The position numbers and the translations under genes are program-made. The notes below the pieces were generated by a model. That model ran no database searches. It saw only the letters and a program-made list of their open reading frames with translations, and was not told where the DNA came from. This document shows positions 54,577-63,541 of a DNA stretch of 64,000 nt, piece by piece; position 1 is the stretch's first letter; every line of letters starts with the position of its first letter. Source of the DNA: Microbulbifer sp. SAOS-129_SWC (GTDB lineage: Bacteria; Pseudomonadota; Gammaproteobacteria; Pseudomonadales; Cellvibrionaceae); contig NZ_CP155567.1 in NCBI RefSeq assembly GCF_039696035.1, positions 4,397,001-4,461,000 of the forward strand, given 5' to 3'.

Positions 54577-54973
54577 AAAGTGTTTCCCCCAAGAGAAAAT
54601 TATTCTGTTTGCACGTTTATTCAAATTTTTCGACGGTTAGATGAAACCACGCCGGTACTCAAGCGCACCAAGGGATTCACGTAACAGTTTGTCAGGGGCG
54701 ACTGACGTCAAATGAAAAACAAGGCGGCACCTAATGCCAAAAAACAGATGGGAGTCAGATGGGGTTACAGCCGCGATCGTATTCTGGCGACATATGCAGA
54801 CGACCTGGACGCCGGTGGATTATTTGGTAACCGGTAGACTGGCCGGATAAAAATTCCAGCCATTACATTTTTGTAACGAATTGTGACTATTTTGCCCAAC
54901 TCATAGTGACGGACTTGGCAAACGTGATAAAAACGATAGAAAGCAATGTCAGCTCTCGACCTGAATAATAACG
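54577..54973. promoter_or_regulatory. Divergent promoter region of autotransporter and MipA units
   Basis: The 397-bp AT-rich spacer shows no supportable gene. It should carry promoters for both the 11-kb minus-strand unit and the MipA-DUF3019-RR-HK unit, possibly with sites for the encoded response regulator. I could not pick reliable -35/-10 pairs; a TTGTGA and several A/T-rich blocks lie at 54840-54940. Confidence 0.4.
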
Positions 54974-55810
54974 ATGTACACAAGAATCAGAGCAGTCCTG
55001 CTCGCGCTCCTCGCGCAGCTCAACAGCGTTACCGCGACCGCCGCCCCCACTGAAGATGCCCCCACGTGGGAGTTCGGCATCGCGCTTGGCGCCGGTGTGC
55101 TGGAAAATCCTCTTGCCGACCACGAGTCTGGCGAAACTTTTTTCCTGCCTTCATTCAGTTACTACGGCGACCGCTTTTTTGTCAGCAATCTGACTGTGGG
55201 TTACGCACTGGTTGAGAACGAGAACTTTTATGTCGATCTGGTCGCGCGACCGAACGAAGACGGCCTCTATTACAAGCTGGATAAAGACGCCGTCACCACC
55301 GGATCACTGACTTCCTATTTGACCCATCTCAGTGCCCCCGAGGTCGGTGACATTGATCGCGATGTATCGGTCATGGGCGGCCCGAGCTTCACCTGGGTAA
55401 ACGACTACGTCGATGTGTCCTTTGCCTGGTTTCACGATATTTCCAACGTGCACCAGGGCACCGAGACACACCTCAGTCTGGACAAGCGATATCCCCTTCT
55501 GGACGGCGCCATTGGCTTGAGCCTGGGCGCGACACAGAAAGATGCCGACCTGGTGCGTTACTACTACCATTTTACGGATTCCGAAGCGGGTGTTTTCGCG
55601 CCGCGCTACGCCCGGTTATTTCCGGCTGGGGATGTGACCGATCTTTATGCGCGGGTGCATTTTTCCTATCCGCTGAGCAAGCGGTTTGAACTGCGCCTGG
55701 CCGCCCGCTATAACCATCTTGATCTGAGTGGCAGGAATCCGCGCTTTATCGATAAGCCCGAAACCCTGAGCTGGTTCGCCGGCATCCAGTACACATTCGG
55801 AGGGGAGTGA
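54974..55810 (+). CDS. MipA/OmpV family outer membrane protein
   Basis: The 278-residue precursor has a signal peptide (to about residue 23, TATA). It carries the family pattern: GIALGAGVLENPLADHESGETFFLPSFSYYGDRFF, then WFHDIS...HLSLDKRYPLLDGAIGLSLGA and a last strand ETLSWFAGIQYTFGGE. MipA in E. coli links murein synthesis enzymes; OmpV-type members are porin- or adhesin-like. In this lineage the gene is commonly followed by DUF3019 and a two-component pair, as here. ATG at 54974. Confidence 0.9.
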   Translation: MYTRIRAVLLALLAQLNSVTATAAPTEDAPTWEFGIALGAGVLENPLADHESGETFFLPSFSYYGDRFFVSNLTVGYALVENENFYVDLVARPNEDGLYYKLDKDAVTTGSLTSYLTHLSAPEVGDIDRDVSVMGGPSFTWVNDYVDVSFAWFHDISNVHQGTETHLSLDKRYPLLDGAIGLSLGATQKDADLVRYYYHFTDSEAGVFAPRYARLFPAGDVTDLYARVHFSYPLSKRFELRLAARYNHLDLSGRNPRFIDKPETLSWFAGIQYTFGGE

Positions 55811-56181
55811 TGAAGAAATCACTCCTGCTTCTGTTCGCCGTTCTATCTGCCCCATTGGCCGGGTTCGCAGCGGAACTGAGCCTGACACCGTCACTCTGCG
55901 CCATCGACGCCAATGAAACGCGCTGCGACATTTCGGTCTCTATAACGTTCGCTGCGGATGACAATCAACGCTACTGCCTGGCAATTTCCGACCGGGGCTT
56001 GATCCGTTGTTTTGCCGGTAACCGCCTCCGCGATATGCACGTGTATATCGCCACTGATAAAAGCCTGGAGTTCCTGATAACAGAAGGCGACAGTGGCAAT
56101 CAGGTCGCCAGCAAGATTCTCAAGGTCGCCCGCTACCGGCCGAAACGGCACCGGCGGCGCTACGGTTGGGGGCTGTTGTGA
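55810..56181 (+). CDS. DUF3019 family exported protein
   Basis: The 123-residue precursor has a signal peptide (MKKSLLLLFAVLSAPLAGFAA) and a small beta domain with four cysteines (LCAIDANETRCDISVSITF and YCLAISDRGLIRCF), probably two disulphides. It ends in a basic tail (RPKRHRRRYGW). ATG at 55810 overlaps the MipA stop and follows GGAGGGGAG. DUF3019 proteins are usually next to a kinase/regulator pair and may sense the envelope cue; that is inference. Confidence 0.87.
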   Translation: MKKSLLLLFAVLSAPLAGFAAELSLTPSLCAIDANETRCDISVSITFAADDNQRYCLAISDRGLIRCFAGNRLRDMHVYIATDKSLEFLITEGDSGNQVASKILKVARYRPKRHRRRYGWGLL

Positions 56182-56879
56182 GTCAGGCCGAGGGTTATCG
56201 CATTCTGCTGCTCGAAGATGACGCGCAGCTGGCCATGTTGATCGGCCGCTTTCTGACAGAACGGCGCTGTGCAGTGACCCACACCGCCAGCGGTACCGAA
56301 TTCCTGAAAGCCCTGCACCAGCGCGAGTTTGACCTGATTCTCGCAGATGTAGTGCTGCCGGATGCCAGCGGATTTCAGCTGCTGGAGCGCTGCCGACATC
56401 AGCTTAACTGCCCACTGATCTTCCTCAGTGCCCTCAGCGCGGTCAAAGATCAGGTCAACGGCCTGGAGCTGGGCGCGTGCGATTACCTGGTGAAACCCGT
56501 GGATCCGGAGCTGCTGTGGGCAAAAATCGAGGCGAAACTTCGCCACGCGCGGCGGCCGGCCGCGGCCAGCGATATCTGTTTCGGCCCGCTGCAGGTTGAC
56601 CTGGAAAGCCGCGAGGCGATGGTCGGTGGTGAAGCGCTGCCGCTGACAGCGAATGAATTCAACCTGCTGCTGATCTTCGCCGAGCAGCCGACGCGGCCAC
56701 TCACCCGGGAATACCTGTTTCGCCGGGTCGTCGGTCGGGAGTTCGACGGGCTGGATCGGGTCGTCGACATGCGGGTCAGCCGACTGCGCAAAAAACTCGA
56801 CAGCATCACCGGTGGGGTGGTCATCCGCTCCATTCGCGGTCGCGGTTACGCGCTGCATACCGCCAGCAGCCAACGCTGA
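56178..56879 (+). CDS. OmpR-family response regulator
   Basis: This 233-residue regulator has a receiver domain (acidic LLEDDAQL, phospho-acceptor Asp about 57 in LILADVVLPDASG, switch Lys in YLVKPVD) and a winged-helix DNA-binding domain (LTANEFNLLLIFAEQPTRPLTREYLF ... RVVDMRVSRLRKKL). The start is GTG at 56178, overlapping the DUF3019 stop (GTGA). Its stop overlaps the kinase start. Confidence 0.94.
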   Translation: MSQAEGYRILLLEDDAQLAMLIGRFLTERRCAVTHTASGTEFLKALHQREFDLILADVVLPDASGFQLLERCRHQLNCPLIFLSALSAVKDQVNGLELGACDYLVKPVDPELLWAKIEAKLRHARRPAAASDICFGPLQVDLESREAMVGGEALPLTANEFNLLLIFAEQPTRPLTREYLFRRVVGREFDGLDRVVDMRVSRLRKKLDSITGGVVIRSIRGRGYALHTASSQR

Positions 56880-58060
56880 TGCGCCTGCAGTTACTGCGTT
56901 TGCTGGGCAGTATGGCCCTGGCACTGGTCATTGTATTCACGGCGATCAGCGCGCTGCGGGAAATCTATGCCGACTCGCCAGAAGACTACGTGATCAGTGC
57001 CACCCAACTGGCAAAGGCGCTTGAGCGCGGCGATACGCCCCTGGCGCAAAGCTACCCGATAAATGCCATTCATTTTCCGCACGAACTCAACCACCGCCTC
57101 GCGGCCGGCGATGTCGTGGGTCTGGAGACCGGCGATGGGCAAATCCTGTTTTACCGACTGACCGATAAGGGCTTCCTGCAGATGGGCCCCTTTGCCTACC
57201 AGCCGGCGGAGAGCGTCATGCACTGGCGTCTGCTGTTGGTCGGCACCGTGATGATCGCGCTGCTACTGTTGATCTGGCCCATGTTCCGGGACCTGAACCG
57301 GCTGCAGAACCTCGCCATCCGTTTCAGTAAAAAACCGTTCAAGATGCCCGCCCAGATCAAGCGCCGCTCCACCATTTATCCACTCGCGGAAACCTTCCGG
57401 CGCATGGCCAATATCGTCATGGGCTACTGCCAGATGAACCAGGATCTGGCGCGCACCATCGCGCACGAAATCCGTATGCCGCTGGCGCGCATCAAGTTCC
57501 AGATGGCGCTGGAAAAGTCCAGCAACGACGGCGCCCGGGTGATTGAACAGGCAACACGCGATATCGAGCAGATGGTGGACAAGTACCTGAGTTTTGCGCG
57601 GGTGGAAATCAACGAGGAGTTCATTGTCCGCAGCGAGCAGTCCCTGGAAGATTTTTTTGCCGACCTGGGCTCCACCCTGGAAACCCAGTGTCCGGAAATG
57701 CAGATCGGTTTCTACTTCCCCGATGGCGCGGCCTGGTTCGAACCGGACTCGCTCACCATCGCCATCCAGAACCTGGTCGTCAATGCGAGTAAATACGCGC
57801 GGGATCGCGTGGATCTGTATTTCGAATACAGCGAAACGGGCTGCACCCTGTCAATCGAGGACAACGGTCCGGGCCTCGGCGGCGATGCGCTGGAGCTCAC
57901 CGACGCCTTCAGCCGCGCCGCCACGGACGACCAGGGGTATGGTCTGGGCCTGTATATCGTCAAGAAGGTCATGATGTGGCACGACGGCGACCTGCACATG
58001 GACCGCTCACCGAAGCTCGGCGGCACCCGCGCCACTCTGCGCTGGCCCAACTGCGCCTGA
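56879..58060 (+). CDS. Sensor histidine kinase
   Basis: This 393-residue kinase has two membrane helices (residues 8-28 and 118-137) bounding a periplasmic sensor of about 90 residues. A dimerisation region with phospho-His H196 follows (RTIAHEIRMPLARIKF), then an N-box (NLVVNASKYA) and G-boxes (IEDNGPGLGG, GLGLYIVKKV). The canonical HELRTP motif is HEIRMP here. The start overlaps the regulator stop (TGATG). The pair likely controls the MipA and autotransporter units. Confidence 0.93.
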   Translation: MRLQLLRLLGSMALALVIVFTAISALREIYADSPEDYVISATQLAKALERGDTPLAQSYPINAIHFPHELNHRLAAGDVVGLETGDGQILFYRLTDKGFLQMGPFAYQPAESVMHWRLLLVGTVMIALLLLIWPMFRDLNRLQNLAIRFSKKPFKMPAQIKRRSTIYPLAETFRRMANIVMGYCQMNQDLARTIAHEIRMPLARIKFQMALEKSSNDGARVIEQATRDIEQMVDKYLSFARVEINEEFIVRSEQSLEDFFADLGSTLETQCPEMQIGFYFPDGAAWFEPDSLTIAIQNLVVNASKYARDRVDLYFEYSETGCTLSIEDNGPGLGGDALELTDAFSRAATDDQGYGLGLYIVKKVMMWHDGDLHMDRSPKLGGTRATLRWPNCA

Positions 58061-58097
58061 GTCGCGCGCGATCGATCCAATCCGACAGCGGAAAGCC

Positions 58098-58146
58098 CCT
58101 GCCAGGCTGTGCGTTGCAAGTATCGGGGGAGCAACGCCCTGGCAGG
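58098..58146 (+). other. Bulged two-part hairpin after the kinase gene
   Basis: The outer 9-bp stem CCTGCCAGG/CCTGGCAGG and the inner 7-bp stem GCGTTGC/GCAACGC are separated by a 4-base bulge (CTGT) on one side only. It lies 37 bases after the kinase stop codon. No T-run follows. It may be a transcript end structure or a small repetitive element. Confidence 0.65.
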
Positions 58147-58230
58147 ACGCGGGTGTGTTGGGAAGGGCGGGTAGCGAGGGGCGGGTAAAGAGGGGCGCCC
58201 GCGAGCGGGGCACCCCGGCGGAGGACCGGA

Positions 58231-59439
58231 TCAGGCTGGCGCAACCCCGGTGGCATCTTCGAAGGTCACCATGCTCAGGTTTTCCTTGCTCTGCTGACCG
58301 ATACCCATGGGGCAGCGCACGCCGGGCAGCACGGTGAGGTCGAACAGCTCACTTACCGGGCCGTCGAGACGGATCCAGTGTTCCACATTGCCGCTCTGCA
58401 GGTTGATAAACTGCACCCCGCACCAGGCCTCGGAGTCCTTGTCGGCCAGGTTCTGGTCCAGCTCCAGACCCTCGAAGCGCTCATAGCGCGGCTTGGACAG
58501 GCCAACGATGGCGTAGTCGCCGTGGATGGCGAGGCCGCGCATAAAGCCGGGGCAGAAGGTGTGCGGAACAAACGCCTTGTGCTTGAAATCGACATAGCCC
58601 AGGTAGCCGGTGCCGCTGTTCAGCACCCACAACTTGCCGTTTTCCCAGCGCGGCGAGTGCGGCATGGACAGGCCTTCGCAGACGATTTCGTCGGTCTCCA
58701 CGTCGATGATCACACCGCCGTTATCGCGGCGCTCGCGCCAACCATCGATGGTGTCGGATTTGCACACCGCGGTCACGTATTTGGGCTTGCCGTCCACCAT
58801 CGCCAGGCCATTCAGGTGGCAGCGATCCTCCGCCACCAGTTTGGAGATAAACGGCGGCTTCCAGATGGCGCGGAAGCTGTGGTTCAGGCTCAGCTCCGCC
58901 AGGCAGTTGTATTTGGTGTTGATGAAGAGGATCTTGCCGTCCTTCTGGATGCCCAGCTCGTGGATATCCACCTCGCCGGTAAACTGGGCGTTGCGCGGCA
59001 CGTAGCAGGCATCGAACATCTTGTTGGCCACCTGCCCGGGCTGCAGCACGTTTTCGAACCGCCACACCTGGTACAGGCCACCCATATAGATGCGTTTCTG
59101 GTTGCCGACGATACCCATGGCGCGCTGGAAGATGCGCTCGTGGAACGACAGCTTGCCCCCCGGTTCCGCACCGACCATATAGACGCGGCCGGACTGGTAT
59201 GAGGTAAACGCAATCGACAGCTGATTCTGGTGCAGCCAGTTGGCGAGCCCGCCGGAACAGGATTTGCGCACCGGTTCCACCGGCTTGCGCTCGGGCTGCT
59301 TGGCCGCCCTGGCGTCAGATTGAGGGGCGTCAGTTTGAGGCTCGGCCTCTTCATTATGACCGGCGGTAGGCTCGATGACCGCCTGGTCTTCGGTTTCTGC
59401 TGCTGTCGGCTCTGCTACTTCTGCCATGTTCATACCCAT
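58231..59439 (-). CDS. TIGR03032 family protein, function unknown
   Basis: This 402-residue protein begins with a 60-residue acidic, Glu/Ala/Pro-rich low-complexity region. The TIGR03032 domain follows (SFHERIFQRAMGIVGNQKRIYMGGLYQVWRF ... HDVDIHELG-like repeat blades ... CHLNGLAMVDGKPKYVTAV ... MPHSPRWENGKLWVLNSGTGYLG). The repeated blade-like pattern suggests a beta-propeller. No signal peptide. Three nearby ATGs (59439, 59433, 59427) are possible starts. It stands alone; function unknown. Confidence 0.87.
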   Translation of the reverse strand: MGMNMAEVAEPTAAETEDQAVIEPTAGHNEEAEPQTDAPQSDARAAKQPERKPVEPVRKSCSGGLANWLHQNQLSIAFTSYQSGRVYMVGAEPGGKLSFHERIFQRAMGIVGNQKRIYMGGLYQVWRFENVLQPGQVANKMFDACYVPRNAQFTGEVDIHELGIQKDGKILFINTKYNCLAELSLNHSFRAIWKPPFISKLVAEDRCHLNGLAMVDGKPKYVTAVCKSDTIDGWRERRDNGGVIIDVETDEIVCEGLSMPHSPRWENGKLWVLNSGTGYLGYVDFKHKAFVPHTFCPGFMRGLAIHGDYAIVGLSKPRYERFEGLELDQNLADKDSEAWCGVQFINLQSGNVEHWIRLDGPVSELFDLTVLPGVRCPMGIGQQSKENLSMVTFEDATGVAPA

Positions 59440-59855
59440 TGCATCTTATTGTCTGGTAGCCCCCTTAGCGGGGCTTCGCGGTGTGCTCGATCACACGGTG
59501 TAACCAGCACTGTAACGCGCGTATGCAGGGCGGAGAGCAGCGGGATTGTAACGATTTGTTGCGCCGAGTGCGGATACGCAGAACTCTTCACCAGAAGGCA
59601 GAACCCTGTTCTGGCAAAAATGGCTCAGAGAGGAAATGGTTGTCCTCCAGACACCTGTCCGACAGCCCTCTCCTAAGAGCCCTGGACAGCGCCAGCGTCG
59701 GTTTTAACTCCCGGCGCCGTTTTTTTAATCAAATTCCCTCCCAATTGTCACGCTTGGCCACTATAATCGCCGCCTTTGGCCGGAGTGCCGGCTGCCACAA
59801 CTGTCAGTCATACCCCGTCCCAACCCCATTTCACGCGTTAGCCTAGAGGCCCCTT
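59440..59855. promoter_or_regulatory. Spacer upstream of typA
   Basis: The 416-bp spacer contains the structured RNA candidate (59599-59726) and, downstream, a TATAAT at 59762-59767 without a recognisable -35 at the right spacing, which may be part of the typA promoter. No coding frame is supportable. Confidence 0.5.
59599..59726 (+). ncRNA. Candidate small RNA with its own terminator
   Basis: Consecutive hairpins lie on the plus strand: CAGAAC-CCT-GTTCTG (59599-59613), AGGA/TCCT (59631-59646), CTGTCC/GGACAG (59655-59689), then a terminator-like stem GCGTCGG/CCGGCGC (59695-59717, one G-T pair) followed two bases later by T7. No plus-strand gene ends within 1.5 kb upstream, so the terminator needs another transcript. 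The 5' end and promoter were not identified. It could also be a typA leader attenuator. Confidence 0.4.
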
Positions 59856-61664
59856 GTGATAGAGAAGTTGCGCAATATTGCGATCATCGCCCACGTCGAC
59901 CACGGTAAAACCACCCTGGTAGACAAACTGCTGTCCCAGTCCGGCACCCTGGACCGCCGCGACGAGGGTGCCGAGCGGGTCATGGACTCCAACGATCAGG
60001 AAAAAGAGCGCGGGATCACCATCCTGGCCAAGAACACCGCGATCCGTTGGAACGACTACCGCATCAATATCGTCGACACCCCCGGGCACGCCGACTTCGG
60101 CGGTGAGGTAGAGCGCGTACTATCCATGGTGGACTCGGTACTGCTGCTGGTGGACGCGGTAGACGGCCCCATGCCGCAGACCCGCTTTGTGACCTCCAAG
60201 GCCTTCGAGCAGGGCCTGAACCCGATCGTGGTGATCAACAAGATCGACCGCCCGGGCGCGCGCCCGGACTGGGTCATGGACCAGGTATTCGACCTGTTCG
60301 ACAGCCTCGGTGCCACCGAAGAGCAGTTGGACTTCCCGGTGGTCTACGCCTCCGCGCTGAACGGTATCGCCGGTCTCGACGACACCGATATGGCCGACGA
60401 CATGACCCCGCTGTTCCAGATGATCGTCGACAAGGTAGAGCCGCCCAAGGTAGACCGCGACGGCCCCTTCCAGATGCAGGTTTCCGCACTGGACTACAAC
60501 AGCTACGTGGGCGTGATCGGCGTCGGCCGCATCAAGCGCGGCACCCTGAAGCCCAACCAGCAGGTTGTGGTGCTGGACCGCGAAGGCAACTCGCGCAAGG
60601 CCAAGGTCCTGCAGGTCATGGGTTACCTGGGCCTGGAGCGCGTAGAAGTCGAGCAGGCCAGCGCGGGTGACATCGTGTGTATCACCGGTGTGGGCGATCT
60701 GAACATTTCCGACACGCTGTGTAACCCGGACCACCCGGAAGCGCTGCCGGCACTGACTGTGGACGAGCCCACCGTGAGCATGACCTTCCAGGTCAACGAC
60801 TCGCCGTTCGCCGGTAAGGAAGGCAAGTACGTAACCAGCCGCAACATCAAAGATCGCCTGGACCAGGAGCTGATCCATAACGTAGCGCTGCGCGTGGAGC
60901 AGGGTGATTCCCCGGACAAGTTCAAAGTATCCGGCCGCGGTGAACTGCACCTGTCGGTACTGATCGAATCCATGCGTCGCGAAGGCTTCGAGCTGGGTGT
61001 ATCCCGCCCGGAAGTGGTACAGAAAGAAGTCGACGGCGAGATCCACGAGCCCTACGAGGAAGTGGTAATCGACGTCGAAGAGCAGCACCAGGGTCCGATC
61101 ATGGAAGAGCTGGGTCTGCGCAAGGCTGACCTCACCAACATGGAACCGGATGGCAAGGGCCGTGTGCGCCTGACCTTTATCGTGCCGTCGCGCGGCATGA
61201 TCGGTTTCCGCAACCAGTTCCTGACCATCACCAGCGGCTCCGGCATCATGACCAGCATCTTCGACCACTATGGTCCGGTGAAGATGGGCGACGTGGCCAA
61301 GCGCATTAACGGTGTACTGGTCTCCATGACCAAGGGCAAGACCCTGGCCTACGGCCTGTTCGCACTGCAGGATCGCGGTCGCCTGTTCCTGGGCCATGGT
61401 GAAGAAGTGTATGAAGGCCAGGTGATCGGGATTCACTCCCGCGGTAACGACCTGGTGGTCAACCCCACCAAGGCCAAGCAGCTGACCAACGTGCGCGCTT
61501 CCGGCACCGACGATGCCCTGACCCTGTCACCGCCGATCCGCCACACCCTGGAGCAGGCGCTGGAATTCATCGAGGACGATGAACTGGTGGAAGTGACACC
61601 GGAAAGCATCCGGATCCGCAAGAAAATCCTGCAGGAAAATATGCGCAAGCGCGCGAAGAAGTAA
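59856..61664 (+). CDS. typA: Ribosome-binding translational GTPase TypA/BipA
   Basis: This 602-residue translation factor-type GTPase has G1 [11 protein letters not shown]3 [10 protein letters not shown] and G4 [10 protein letters not shown], followed by EF-G-like domains and the BipA-specific C-terminal region ([42 protein letters not shown]). BipA assists ribosome assembly and stress or cold responses. The start codon is GTG at 59856 ([20 protein letters not shown]). A terminator follows. Confidence 0.98.
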   Translation: MIEKLRNIAIIAHVDHGKTTLVDKLLSQSGTLDRRDEGAERVMDSNDQEKERGITILAKNTAIRWNDYRINIVDTPGHADFGGEVERVLSMVDSVLLLVDAVDGPMPQTRFVTSKAFEQGLNPIVVINKIDRPGARPDWVMDQVFDLFDSLGATEEQLDFPVVYASALNGIAGLDDTDMADDMTPLFQMIVDKVEPPKVDRDGPFQMQVSALDYNSYVGVIGVGRIKRGTLKPNQQVVVLDREGNSRKAKVLQVMGYLGLERVEVEQASAGDIVCITGVGDLNISDTLCNPDHPEALPALTVDEPTVSMTFQVNDSPFAGKEGKYVTSRNIKDRLDQELIHNVALRVEQGDSPDKFKVSGRGELHLSVLIESMRREGFELGVSRPEVVQKEVDGEIHEPYEEVVIDVEEQHQGPIMEELGLRKADLTNMEPDGKGRVRLTFIVPSRGMIGFRNQFLTITSGSGIMTSIFDHYGPVKMGDVAKRINGVLVSMTKGKTLAYGLFALQDRGRLFLGHGEEVYEGQVIGIHSRGNDLVVNPTKAKQLTNVRASGTDDALTLSPPIRHTLEQALEFIEDDELVEVTPESIRIRKKILQENMRKRAKK

Positions 61665-61681
61665 GCGCAACTGCCAGCAAT

Positions 61682-61710
61682 AAAAAACGGGCCCATCGGG
61701 CCCGTTTTTT
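61682..61710 (+). terminator. Terminator of typA
   Basis: A6, the stem ACGGGCCC/GGGCCCGT with an ATC loop, and T6; symmetric, so it can also end transcripts from the minus strand. Confidence 0.95.
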
Positions 61711-61742
61711 ATTGCAGCAAAGACTCCAGCCTGTCTCCCGGC

Positions 61743-62024
61743 TTATCGCCGTTCACTACCGTGCAGCTTCGATGCGAGTAATGACACCAGCTGCTCATAC
61801 CGGGGGGCGCCACCCAGTTGTGGCACCAGCACGGCCAGCAGCACTAGCGCAAATGCGGACAATGCCAGTGCATCGGAGCCCAGCTGACCGAGGAAAAATA
61901 GCGCGATCTGTGCCAGCAAAAAAAGAATAGCGAGGACTCTGACAACAGCAGCCTGTTTAATCCTTCGCTCGGCTCTCTTTATGATTTGCACCTCTCGTTG
62001 GGTAAATTCCATGTCAGGACTCAT
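61743..62024 (-). CDS. Small membrane protein with two helices
   Basis: This 93-residue protein has a charged N-terminus (MSPDMEFTQREVQIIKRAERRIKQ) and two hydrophobic helices (VVRVLAILFLLAQIALFFLG, ALALSAFALVLLAVLVPQLG). ATG at 62024; an internal ATG at residue 5 is possible. No family recognised. Confidence 0.6.
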   Translation of the reverse strand: MSPDMEFTQREVQIIKRAERRIKQAAVVRVLAILFLLAQIALFFLGQLGSDALALSAFALVLLAVLVPQLGGAPRYEQLVSLLASKLHGSERR

Positions 62025-62085
62025 TCTTGCTTCAACCTACGGCGCCCGACCCGGGATCGCCACGCGTGGCAGTGCTATCTGGCAG

Positions 62086-62307
62086 CTACTTTTGTGGAAG
62101 ATCGTTACACAACTGGCAGGCGATGCGGTTCCTGTAATTCCTGATTCGCACAACCAGGAAAATGGTGGAGCTGATCAATGACCACAGTATGCCAAACTCG
62201 ACGGCATACTCTATCTCCCTGCCTTTGAGGTATTGCACTCCCGAGAAAACAACAAATAACAGCAGGATCATAACGATGGCTTGAAATATCCATTTCTTTA
62301 CCGGCAT
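62086..62307 (-). CDS. Small membrane protein
   Basis: This 73-residue protein begins MPVKKWIFQAIVMILLLFVVFSG and has a second helix (FGILWSLISSTIFLVVRI). It ends with two cysteines (CQLCNDLPQK). ATG at 62307 with AGGGAAG upstream supports it. It lies 52 bases downstream of the 62360-63067 gene on the same strand. AT-rich; function unknown. Confidence 0.6.
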   Translation of the reverse strand: MPVKKWIFQAIVMILLLFVVFSGVQYLKGREIEYAVEFGILWSLISSTIFLVVRIRNYRNRIACQLCNDLPQK

Positions 62308-62359
62308 AAGACACTTCCCTGTGAGTTGAAGAGGCGCGGCACGTCGACTCAGATGCTTT

Positions 62360-63067
62360 TCACTGCTCGCCCGAAATGACTTTTGCGGGGTTGCCCTCTT
62401 CATCGAGAAAGACGATCTCCGCCTGCCCGGCCTTCGTCACCTTCAATTCAAGCCGGGCTTTGCCGTCACCATCCAGCAACCGCAGCACCGAGTTTTTGGA
62501 TGGGGACTTGCCCAAAAAGACACGCTTGGTAATGGCGTAATCGCCCTGTTCGGACAGACGCGTATCCTTCTCTGAAAACACCGGGCGATCCAGTCCATCC
62601 GCCACGTCGTTAAAGGTCAGCCCGGCGAAGTGCTTGCCGCCGTCATCCACCCCCAACAGCTGCATCTGTTGATCCTGCTGGTATCGATCGAAGGTCAAAC
62701 TCAAGCCGCTGGAGGGCTTGCCCGCTTTTTCGAGGGCGCCGTTAAAGATCAGCCCACCATTTTCTGTGCCCTCATCATTGAAAAACAACATCCCGGCCAC
62801 TGGGCGCGGATGCTTGATTTCCTTGTTTTTGATAAAGGCCCCAGGAAAGCGGCTGCGATTGGAAATCGTCATGCGGATGGTACCATCGGGCTCTTTGATA
62901 TTGATCCGCTCGGCGTCAATCACGTCAAATCTGGCGTCGCGATTAGACATGCTCCCCATAAGAATGCCCGACAGGGCGATAATCGTAGCGCCGGCGCAAT
63001 AGAGCGTAAGGCGTCGCTGGGACTTCTTGAGCCTGGATATTTCCTGCTGTAACTCTTTCTGGTCCAA
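62360..63067 (-). CDS. Membrane-anchored protein, function unknown
   Basis: This 235-residue protein has a coiled N-terminus (MDQKELQQEISRLKKSQRRL), one membrane helix (about residues 21-40) and then a domain of short repeats with RFDVIDAERINIKEPDGTIRMTISN, FFNDEGTENGGLIF and LRLLDGDGKARLELKVT. These 20-residue D/G-rich strands look like a beta-solenoid or stacked sheet. The start appears to be TTG at 63067; no ATG fits the homologous-looking N-terminus. AT-rich compared with neighbours. The pattern is familiar from hypothetical proteins of many phyla, but no function is known. Confidence 0.7.
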   Translation of the reverse strand: MDQKELQQEISRLKKSQRRLTLYCAGATIIALSGILMGSMSNRDARFDVIDAERINIKEPDGTIRMTISNRSRFPGAFIKNKEIKHPRPVAGMLFFNDEGTENGGLIFNGALEKAGKPSSGLSLTFDRYQQDQQMQLLGVDDGGKHFAGLTFNDVADGLDRPVFSEKDTRLSEQGDYAITKRVFLGKSPSKNSVLRLLDGDGKARLELKVTKAGQAEIVFLDEEGNPAKVISGEQ

Positions 63068-63172
63068 TGTTATACCCCGATATTTTAGTTATCTATTGAA
63101 ACCCGAAAATAGCAATTCTTTGGCCTGAAAGAAACTGGCGTCGGACAAGGCTGCCTTCATTGCTTTTGTATA

Positions 63173-63388
63173 TTATCCGCAGCAGTCATCACCTTGCTGA
63201 ACCGGCGGGCATTTCACTGTCCCAAATGAGCAAAAAACACAGCAATCGCCGGCCTTCGGCTTGAGCAGGGTATGGCAACGCTCGCACTCATAAAAGAAAA
63301 TACAGCAGTCTGTGGGCATGACTTCCACTTTCTGATGCCGGCACTCGGGGCAAGTGATCGTTGATTTCAGGATTAACTTTTCCATCAT
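63173..63388 (-). CDS. GDCCVxC domain protein (Cys form of a selenoprotein family)
   Basis: This 71-residue protein has CPECRHQKVEVMPTDCCIFFYECERCHTLLKPKAGDCCVFCSFGTVKCPPVQ. It matches the GDCCVxC family, whose members sometimes carry selenocysteine; here all positions are Cys (12 in total), with a terminal DDCCG. Such proteins are small cytosolic, probably metal-binding. The start is ATG at 63388 or the adjacent 63385; a GTG at 63415 would add nine residues. Confidence 0.85.
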   Translation of the reverse strand: MMEKLILKSTITCPECRHQKVEVMPTDCCIFFYECERCHTLLKPKAGDCCVFCSFGTVKCPPVQQGDDCCG

Positions 63389-63541
63389 TTCACTGTGTGA
63401 ATCATATCCATACACACGACCACTTTATTCACGGGCGTGGCCGCGGGTGAATAGTGTTATCCCTATCTGGCCATAATGCCGTGCGGCTGTCACCTGATGA
63501 CCAGCCCTGCGCAATTACATGGCATTACAGCGGGCAAGCCA

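Noticed and set aside
59744..59767. Full sigma-70 promoter for typA (TTGTCA and TATAAT)
   Set aside because: Spacing between the two hexamers is only about 11 bases; only the -10 is plausible.
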